Part shown: positions 57,901-64,000 of the stretch, piece by piece
How positions within the stretch are numbered: the stretch's first letter is position 1
How the letters are laid out: every line of letters begins with the position of its first letter
The notes under the pieces: model-generated
What the model was told of the DNA's origin: nothing
What the model saw: the letters and a program-made list of their open reading frames with translations, nothing else
Databases searched by the model: none
Position numbers and translations under genes: made by a program
From: Chromobacterium rhizoryzae
Lineage (GTDB): Bacteria > Pseudomonadota > Gammaproteobacteria > Burkholderiales > Chromobacteriaceae
NCBI RefSeq assembly: GCF_020544465.1
Contig: NZ_CP066126.1
Coordinates: 2,852,001-2,916,000, forward strand
Direction of reading: 5' to 3'
DNA: 64,000 nucleotides

Positions 57901-60900
57901 CGACGCGCTGTCCATCGGCTATCTGGGCGGCCAGGGCGTGGACACCTCGCACTATCCGCTCAACCTGTGCGCCGTCCCCGGACCCGAACTCGAGCTGCGC
58001 TTCGGCTATCGACCCGACCTCTTCTCCGCCGACGCCGTAGACGGCATCGCCCGGCAATTGCTGGAACTGCTGCGCCTGATCGCCGAACAGCCCGAGCTGC
58101 CGCTCGCCCGCATCCCGCCGGCCACGCCGGCCCAGCAAGACGCGCTCGCCGCCTGGAACCGCACCGACGCCCCGCTGCCCGCCGCCACCCTGACCCAGTT
58201 GCTGGAACGTCAGGCCGCGCTCAGCCCCGACGCCGAGGCGCTGCGCTTCGACGAGGCCACCCTCAGCTACCGCCAGCTGCACCAGCGCGCCAACCGCCTC
58301 GCCCGCCGCCTGCGCTCCGACGGCGTCGGCCCCGAAACCCTGGTCGCCGTCGCGCTGCCCCGCTCCATCGATCTGGTCGTGGCCCTGCTCGCCGTGCTCA
58401 AGGCCGGCGGCGCTTATCTGCCGATCGATCTCGACTACCCGCCCGAACGCATCGCCTTCATGCTGGCCGACGCCCAGCCCGCGGTGGTCCTGTCCCGCTC
58501 CGAGCTGCTGGCCGGCCTGCCGGTCGAACACGCCTTATGCCTGGACCAACTCGACGATGCGCTCGAGACCCTGTCCGATACGCCGCTGGAGCTCCCCGGC
58601 GACGACAGGCATCCGGCCTACGTCATCTACACCTCCGGCTCCACCGGCCGCCCCAAGGGCGCCGTCAACAGCCATCGCGCCATCGTCAACCGCCTGTTGT
58701 GGATGCAGCACGTCTACCCGCTGGCCGACGACGACGTGGTGCTGCAAAAAACCCCGTCCAGCTTCGACGTCTCGGTCTGGGAGTTCTTCTGGCCGCTGCT
58801 CGCCGGCGCCTCGCTGCTGCTGGCCCGGCCCGACGGCCATCGCGATCCCGTCTATCTGGCCGAGCTGATCCGCCGCCGCGGCGTCACCACCCTGCATTTC
58901 GTCCCCTCCATGCTGGACGCCTTCCTGCAGGAGCCCGCCAGCGCCGGCTGCGCCAGCCTGCGCCGCGTGCTGTGCAGCGGCGAAGCCTTGCCCGCGCCGC
59001 TGCTGGCCCGCGCCGCCCAGACGCTGCCCTGCCCGCTGCATAATCTCTACGGCCCCACCGAGGCCGCCGTCGACGTCACCGCCTGGACTTGCGATCCGAC
59101 GCGCGACAGCCGCTCGGTGCCCATCGGCCATCCCATCTGGAACACCCAGCTCTTCGTGCTCGACGCCATGCTGCGGCCCTTGCCGCCCGGCATTCCCGGC
59201 GAGCTGTATCTGGGCGGCGTCGGCCTGGCCCGCGGCTATCTGCGCCGTCCGGCGCTGACTGCCGAGCGCTTCGTCGCCCACCCCTTCGCCGCCGGACAAC
59301 GGCTGTACCGCACCGGCGACCGCGTCGTCCGCCGCGAGGACGGCGCGCTGGACTACCTGGGCCGCCTAGACCATCAGGTCAAGCTGCGCGGACTGCGCAT
59401 CGAGCTGGGCGAGATCGAAGCCGCGCTGCTGGACCAGCCCGGCGTCGCCCAGGCTGTGGTCCTGATCCGCGAGGACGCGCCCGGGCAGCGCCGGCTGGTC
59501 GCCTACGCGGTGTCCGCCGCCGGCGTCCAGGCCGACGTCGCGCGCTGGCGCGACGCGCTGGCCGCCCGCCTGCCCGACTACATGGTGCCCGCCGCCTGGG
59601 TGGCGCTGGACGCGCTGCCGCTGACGCCCAACGGCAAGCTGGACCGTCGCGCCCTGCCGGCGCCGGAGCTGACGCTGGCCGAGCACCGCGAGCCGGTCAC
59701 CGAAAAAGAAAAACTGTTGGCCGAAGCCTTCGCCCAAACCCTGGGCCTGGAGCGCGTCGGTCTGGACGACAGCTTCTTCCATCTCGGCGGCGACAGCATC
59801 AGCTCCATCCAGCTGGTGAGCCTGGCCCGCAAGCGGGGCTTGGGCCTGACGCCGCGCCAGGTATTCGAACACCCCAGCGTCCGCGGCCTCGCCCAAGTTG
59901 CGGCCGAGGCCTCGGCCCTGGCCGTTGACGCGCGCGCCGACGCGCCGCTGCTGCGGCTGGAGCCGGCCGAAATCGAGCGCCTGAGCCGCCGCCGCCCCGG
60001 CCTCGCCGAACTGCTGCCGCTGACGCCGCTGCAGCAAGGCCTGCTGTTCCACGCGCTCTACGACCACTCCGCCGCCAACCCCTATGTGGTGCAGATGCGC
60101 ATCGAGCTGGACGGCGCGCTGGACAGCGCCGCGCTGCGCCGCGCCGTCGAACGTCTGCTTAGCCGCCACCCGCATCTGCTGGCCTCCTTCATTCACGAGG
60201 ACACCCAGCAACCGATGCAGGCCTTGAGCCTGGACAGCGCCGCGCCGTGGCGGGAAGCCGATTTGTCGGCGCTCGGCGACGACGAGGCGCGCGCGCGGCT
60301 GGAAAACATGCAGACGGCCGATCATGGGGAGAGCATGCCGCCGGACCGCGGGCCGCTGCTGCGCTTCACCCTGATCCGGCTGGCGCCGGAGCGCCACCGC
60401 CTGCTCTGGACTTTCCACCACCTCTTGCTCGACGGCTGGTCCCTTCCCGTGCTGCTGGAAGAACTGTTCGCGCTCTACCGCCAGGGAGAATCGGCCGCGC
60501 TGCCGCCCGCGCCGGCCTACCGCGATTACCTGCTCTGGCTATCCGGCCGCGATCAGGCCGCCGCCCGCCAGGCCTGGGGCCAATACCTGCGCGGCGTGGA
60601 CGAGCCCACCCTGGTGGCGCCCGGCCTCCCCGCCGCGGAACGGCGGCCGGATCTGCACACCGCCGCGCTGACGGCGGAGCTCAGCGCCGCGCTGTCCGCC
60701 CAGGCGCGGCGTCGCGGGCTGACCCTCAACACCCTGGCCCAGGCCGCGTGGGGCCTGCTGCTGGCCCGCCTGACCGGCCGCGACGATCTGGTGTTCGGCA
60801 TCACTGTGTCCGGACGGACCGCCCCGCTGGAAGACATCGCGCGGCTGCCCGGCCTGCTGATCAACACCGTGCCGCTGCGCCTGAAACTGGAACCGTCGGC

Positions 60901-63900
60901 CACGCTGGCCGGCTGGCTGGACGATCTGCAATCGCGCCAGGCCGCGATGATGGAGCATCAGCATCTCGGACTCGGCGACATCCAGCAGCTGACGGACATG
61001 GAGGAATTGTTCGACACGCTGATGGTGTTCGAAAACTATCCGCAGCTCGACGCGCTGCGCCAAAGCCGCGCCGGAGACGGCCTGAGTGTGCGCCCCGTCG
61101 ACGGTTTGGGCGGCGATGTGTCGCATTACCCGCTGGGCCTCTGCGTGGTGCCGGGGGAAAGACTGGAACTCCGGCTGGGCTGCCGCGCCGACGCCTTCCC
61201 GCCGGCCGCGGCCGAGCGCATTCTCGCCAGCCTGACGCGCCTGTTCCAGGCGCTGGCCGGCGATCTTGAGCGGCCGCTGGCCAGCCTGCGCTGGCTGGAC
61301 GAGGCCGAGAGCCGCCAGCTGGACGGCTGGAACGCCACCACTCGCGCCACCGCGCCGGCGACGCTGCCCGAGCTGTTCCGCCGGCAGGCCCGGCTGACGC
61401 CGGACGCCGTCGCGGTCTGCGCCGGCGACGTTCGCCTGAGCTACCGCCAGCTGGATCTGCAATCCAACGCGCTGGCCCACCGCTTGCGCGCGGCCGGCGT
61501 GACCGTGGAAACGCCGGTGGCGCTGTGGCTGCGGCGCGGCCCGCTGCTGCCGGTGGCCATCCTCGGCGTGCTCAAGGCCGGCGGCTGCTATATCCCGCTG
61601 CACACCGCCCAGCCGGAAGAGCGGCGTGCCTGGACCCTGACCCAGTCGCGCGCCGCTTTGCTGCTGGCCGACGAGACACCGGCGCCGGCCATGCTGCCGC
61701 CGGGCCTGCCGGTGCTGCGGATAGACGGTCCGTCCGACAGCGCCGAGCACCCGCCCCGCCTGGAGCTGACCCCCGACGCGCTGGCCTATGTGATGTACAC
61801 CTCCGGCTCCACCGGCGTGCCCAAGGGCATAGCCGTCAGCCACGCCAACGTCAGGGATCTGGCGCTGGACCGCCGCTGGGAGGGCGTATCCCAAAGCAAG
61901 GTGCTGCTGCACTCTCCGCATGCCTTCGACGCCTCCACCTACGAGCTGTGGACCCCCTTGCTGCACGGCGGCCAGGCGACGCTGGCGCCGCCGGGGGACA
62001 ACGACATCGACTCGCTGGCGGACGTCCTGCGGCGGGAAAGCGTCACCGCGGCCTTCCTGACCACCGCGCTGTTCAACCTGCTGGCCGAGGAGCGGCCGGA
62101 CTGCTTCGCCAGCCTGCGCACGCTGTGGACCGGCGGCGAAGCCGCCTCGCTGCGCGCCTTCCAGCGGGTGCGGGAGCGCCATCCGGAGCTGGAGCTGGTC
62201 CACGTCTACGGCCCCACCGAGACCACCACCTTCGCCACCTGCTGCCCGCTGCCGCGCGATCAGCCACTGGCTGCGCCGCTGCCGATAGGCGCGCCGATGG
62301 ACAATACCCGCGCCTATGTGCTCGATTCCGCGCTGCGCCCGCTGCCCGTCGGCGCGCCCGGCGAACTCTATCTGGCCGGCAGCGGCCTGGCGCGCGGCTA
62401 TCTGGATCAGCCGGCGCTCAGCGCCGAGCGCTTCGTGGCCAACCCCTTCGGCCCCGCCGGCAGCCGGCTCTACCGCAGCGGCGACCGGGCGCGCTGGCGC
62501 GCCGACGGCCAGCTGGAATTCCTCGGCCGCGCCGATCAACAAATCAAGCTGCGCGGCTTCCGCATCGAACTGAGCGAAATCGAGGCCAGGCTGAGCGAAC
62601 ACCCGGCCGTGTCCCAGGCGCGGGCGGTGCTGCGCGAGACGGACGGCGCGCCGCGCCAGCTGCTCGCCTATGTCGCGCTCCACCCCGGCGCCGACATCGC
62701 CCCGTCCTCGCTCAGACAAGCCCTGGCGGCGCAGCTGCCCGACTATATGGTGCCGGCCGCCGTCGTCGCGCTGGACGCGCTGCCGCTGACCCCCAACGGC
62801 AAGCTGGACCACCGCGCGCTGCCCGCGCCCGATTTCCAGGCCGGCGAGCGGCGGCCTCCGCGCAGCGACGCCGAGCACATCCTGGCTGGCCTGTACGCCG
62901 AGTTGCTGGGCCTGGACGAAGTCGGTCTGGACGACGGCTTCTTCGATCTCGGCGGCGACAGCATCGCCTCCATCCTGCTGGTCAGCCGCGCACGGCGGCA
63001 AGGCTTGCTGCTCAGCCCGCGCGAGGTCTTCCTCCATCCTCGGGTGGAGGCGCTGGCCGCCGTCGCCCGGCCGGTCGTCGCCGTCGCGGCCGAGGACACC
63101 GCGGAGGGCCCGCTGCCGGCGACGCCCATCATCCGCTGGTGGCTGGAGCGCGGCGGCCCGCAAAGCGGCTTCTACCAATCCATGCTGTTGCAAACCCCCG
63201 CCGGATTGGAACAAGCCCATCTGCTGCAGGCGCTGCAAGCCTTGCTGGACAAACACGACGCGCTGCGGATGCGGCTGGATGCCGACAACGGCCTGAGCGT
63301 GCCGCCGGTCGGCTCGACATCGGCGCAGGACTGCCTGCGCCGCATCGCGGCGGACGCGCATCTGGAGATCCCGCCGGCCGACATCGCCACCGCGGCGCGG
63401 CAGCTGGACCCCGCCGCCGGCGCCATGTTGCGGGCGCTGTGGCTGGACGCCGGCCCGGACGCGCCGGGCAGGCTGTGGCTGGGCATCCATCACCTGGCGG
63501 TGGACGGCGTTTCCTGGCGCATCCTGCTGCCCGACCTGGCCTCCGCCTGGCGCGAGGCCCGCGCCGGCCAAGCCATCCGGCTGGATCCGGTGGCTACTTC
63601 CTTCCGCCGCTGGGCGCTGCTGCTGAACGAGGACGCTGTCCGCGCCGCCCGCGCGGCCGAAACGCCGATGTGGGCGGCCATCCAAGACCAGCCCGATCCG
63701 CCGCTGTCGCCCTGCCGGCTGGACCCGGCGCTGGACACGGCCGGCGCCAGCCGGCGTCTGAGCGTCGCGCTGCCTTCCGCCGTCACCGCCGATCTGCTGA
63801 CCCGGGTGCCGGCGCTGTTCCACGCCGGCATCAACGACGTGCTGCTCACCGGCTTCGCGCTGGCGGTGGCGCGCTGGCGGCATGGCCGGGGACGGGACGG

Positions 63901-64000
63901 CGGCTCCGCGGTGCGCCTGGAATTGGAAGGCCACGGCCGCGAGGAGCTGGGCGAGCATTGCGATCTTTCCCGCACCGTGGGCTGGTTCACCAGCCTGTTC
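54995..64000 (+). CDS. Non-ribosomal peptide synthetase, A-T-C-A-T-C-A-T-E, C-terminus outside window
   Basis: 3002 codons with no stop; ATG with aaggtg site. Order with motif residues: A1 ([11 protein letters not shown] near 167, NGKVDK near 497), T1 (LGGDSIS near 548), C1 (HHLLFDGWS near 754), A2 ([11 protein letters not shown] near 1210, NGKLDR near 1546), T2 (LGGDSIS near 1596), C2 (HHLLLDGWS near 1808), A3 ([11 protein letters not shown] near 2267, NGKLDH near 2600), T3 (LGGDSIA near 2651), then a domain with [10 protein letters not shown] near 2832 and [10 protein letters not shown] at the window end, an epimerase. Module 1 lacks a C domain, so it starts the chain. Specificity codes read by eye: A1 D-A-S-T-I-A-A-V-C (aromatic, Tyr/Phe-like), A2 D-V-W-H-L-S-L-V-D (serine), A3 D-A-Y-F-W-G-V-T-F (hydrophobic, uncertain). 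More modules should follow. Confidence 0.93.
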   Translation, partial: MNDNAVFPSRNPHAAVAPAETFAALFARSAADHPDAIALRHGARALSYRELDGQANRLAHYLRELGIDRETPVGLCLDRSPEQIIAMLAIFKAGGAYLPLDPDYPRERLAYILNDAMPAALLTRAALTEQLPVHWARVVELDTEQPIWQAQPDQALPLHDFPDQLAYLIYTSGSTGQPKGVAVTHRGIGALARAQSRRFGIAAGARVLQFASSSFDAAFSEVAMTLLSGACLVTAPAAELTPGAALADLLARQKISHLTLPPSALALMPDGGIPQDCGLIVAGEACPAAQVRRWSAGRTMLNAYGPTEATVCATMSGQMRDEAPADIGAPLPGVQAYVLDDALRPLPPGVEGELYLAGDGLARGYLGRPSLSAERFVANPFGPAGSRLYRSGDLARLRADGALDYLGRADEQLKLRGYRIEPGEIEHLLTQQAGVSQAVVRLREDLPGIKQLIAYVVSRAGLQADGAALRAALAEQLPDYMVPAAVVPLERLPLTPNGKVDKQALPAPDFENADAGEARDWLEKTLAKLYAEVLGLSRVGLGQGFFDLGGDSISAILLVSRARAHGLQFSPQDVFDHPCIERLALRVRPVDADAAAGELPPPSAADLESIRARYPAVSAVLPLSPLQRGLLFHLLYDEGQSDVYLIQMGFQLDGPLDADKLRAAAEGLLQRHHHLRAAFSADGLEQPAQIVLERVETPWRELDLSAHQADEQQRALERLRADDYAAGVDPARAPLLRFTLVKLDAERHQLLWSFHHLLFDGWSVPVLLRELFALYRGDALPPAIPYRDYLAWLHTRDRDAAKRQWIKHLAGLEQPARLAPNASQSRQLPRNHNVTADPAVYAALERLARRQGLTLNTLLQAAWAILLARLSASDDVVFGVTVSGRPPELPGVERMVGLLINTVPLRLRLQPEETLTALLQRLQAQQAALIEHQHLSLAEIQQAAGLGDLFDTLLVFENYPIADDDRRVDDALSIGYLGGQGVDTSHYPLNLCAVPGPELELRFGYRPDLFSADAVDGIARQLLELLRLIAEQPELPLARIPPATPAQQDALAAWNRTDAPLPAATLTQLLERQAALSPDAEALRFDEATLSYRQLHQRANRLARRLRSDGVGPETLVAVALPRSIDLVVALLAVLKAGGAYLPIDLDYPPERIAFMLADAQPAVVLSRSELLAGLPVEHALCLDQLDDALETLSDTPLELPGDDRHPAYVIYTSGSTGRPKGAVNSHRAIVNRLLWMQHVYPLADDDVVLQKTPSSFDVSVWEFFWPLLAGASLLLARPDGHRDPVYLAELIRRRGVTTLHFVPSMLDAFLQEPASAGCASLRRVLCSGEALPAPLLARAAQTLPCPLHNLYGPTEAAVDVTAWTCDPTRDSRSVPIGHPIWNTQLFVLDAMLRPLPPGIPGELYLGGVGLARGYLRRPALTAERFVAHPFAAGQRLYRTGDRVVRREDGALDYLGRLDHQVKLRGLRIELGEIEAALLDQPGVAQAVVLIREDAPGQRRLVAYAVSAAGVQADVARWRDALAARLPDYMVPAAWVALDALPLTPNGKLDRRALPAPELTLAEHREPVTEKEKLLAEAFAQTLGLERVGLDDSFFHLGGDSISSIQLVSLARKRGLGLTPRQVFEHPSVRGLAQVAAEASALAVDARADAPLLRLEPAEIERLSRRRPGLAELLPLTPLQQGLLFHALYDHSAANPYVVQMRIELDGALDSAALRRAVERLLSRHPHLLASFIHEDTQQPMQALSLDSAAPWREADLSALGDDEARARLENMQTADHGESMPPDRGPLLRFTLIRLAPERHRLLWTFHHLLLDGWSLPVLLEELFALYRQGESAALPPAPAYRDYLLWLSGRDQAAARQAWGQYLRGVDEPTLVAPGLPAAERRPDLHTAALTAELSAALSAQARRRGLTLNTLAQAAWGLLLARLTGRDDLVFGITVSGRTAPLEDIARLPGLLINTVPLRLKLEPSATLAGWLDDLQSRQAAMMEHQHLGLGDIQQLTDMEELFDTLMVFENYPQLDALRQSRAGDGLSVRPVDGLGGDVSHYPLGLCVVPGERLELRLGCRADAFPPAAAERILASLTRLFQALAGDLERPLASLRWLDEAESRQLDGWNATTRATAPATLPELFRRQARLTPDAVAVCAGDVRLSYRQLDLQSNALAHRLRAAGVTVETPVALWLRRGPLLPVAILGVLKAGGCYIPLHTAQPEERRAWTLTQSRAALLLADETPAPAMLPPGLPVLRIDGPSDSAEHPPRLELTPDALAYVMYTSGSTGVPKGIAVSHANVRDLALDRRWEGVSQSKVLLHSPHAFDASTYELWTPLLHGGQATLAPPGDNDIDSLADVLRRESVTAAFLTTALFNLLAEERPDCFASLRTLWTGGEAASLRAFQRVRERHPELELVHVYGPTETTTFATCCPLPRDQPLAAPLPIGAPMDNTRAYVLDSALRPLPVGAPGELYLAGSGLARGYLDQPALSAERFVANPFGPAGSRLYRSGDRARWRADGQLEFLGRADQQIKLRGFRIELSEIEARLSEHPAVSQARAVLRETDGAPRQLLAYVALHPGADIAPSSLRQALAAQLPDYMVPAAVVALDALPLTPNGKLDHRALPAPDFQAGERRPPRSDAEHILAGLYAELLGLDEVGLDDGFFDLGGDSIASILLVSRARRQGLLLSPREVFLHPRVEALAAVARPVVAVAAEDTAEGPLPATPIIRWWLERGGPQSGFYQSMLLQTPAGLEQAHLLQALQALLDKHDALRMRLDADNGLSVPPVGSTSAQDCLRRIAADAHLEIPPADIATAARQLDPAAGAMLRALWLDAGPDAPGRLWLGIHHLAVDGVSWRILLPDLASAWREARAGQAIRLDPVATSFRRWALLLNEDAVRAARAAETPMWAAIQDQPDPPLSPCRLDPALDTAGASRRLSVALPSAVTADLLTRVPALFHAGINDVLLTGFALAVARWRHGRGRDGGSAVRLELEGHGREELGEHCDLSRTVGWFTSLF

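Noticed and set aside
60539..63958. Long minus-strand open frame inside the NRPS
   Set aside because: Antisense of clear A, T, C and E domains; low-complexity composition.

Overview
The window is high-GC DNA from a betaproteobacterium, most likely Chromobacterium or a close relative in the Neisseriales. This is inferred from the mixture of core genes (purL, glnB, the divergent bamD and rluD-pgeF pair, a class Ia nrdAB with ATP cones), from the codon use, and from the style of the accessory genes. No rRNA, tRNA or CRISPR array was seen.

Region 1 (1-15 kb) is mostly core: the 5' part of purL (minus), glnB, two secreted proteins of unknown function, bamD head to head with rluD-pgeF, then nrdA and nrdB with four small uncharacterised genes between them. 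Upstream of nrdA there is a well-formed NrdR operator pair and two DnaA-box-like sites. A dispersed repeat of about 130-160 bp directly abuts the stop codons of glnB and pgeF, in opposite orientations.

Region 2 (15-31 kb) is an accessory island, partly AT-rich. It holds a two-gene anti-phage type unit (CD-NTase with a C-terminal sensor domain plus a SLATT membrane effector), a lipoprotein gene framed by two 260-bp structured direct repeats, an orphan pair of immunity-like genes, a phage-like c4 RNA / icd-like / BRO-N antirepressor module, and a type VI secretion effector operon (PAAR protein, glycine-zipper effector, four tandem immunity paralogues in an A-B-A-B order, and a possible older PAAR remnant). 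A large CHASE3-PAS-GAF-GGDEF-EAL protein follows, flanked on both sides by related leader plus small-ORF cassettes.

Region 3 (30.8-37 kb) is a beta-glucoside utilisation operon: bglG, bglF, a family 1 6-phospho-beta-glucosidase, an OprB-like porin and a small helical protein. Two BglG-type RNA antiterminator/terminator switches precede bglG and bglF.

Region 4 (37-51 kb, minus strand) is the most puzzling part: three tightly spaced giant genes (2390, 1256 and 1032 residues) that I cannot assign to a known system. The first has an OmpA-like segment and a long beta-rich hydrophobic core, the second an FN3-like region, the third a degenerate phospholipase-D-like region. None has a classical signal peptide.

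Region 5 (51.5-64 kb) has an MHYT-domain hybrid histidine kinase, an MbtH-like protein and the first 3002 codons of a non-ribosomal peptide synthetase with order A-T-C-A-T-C-A-T-E, running off the end of the window.
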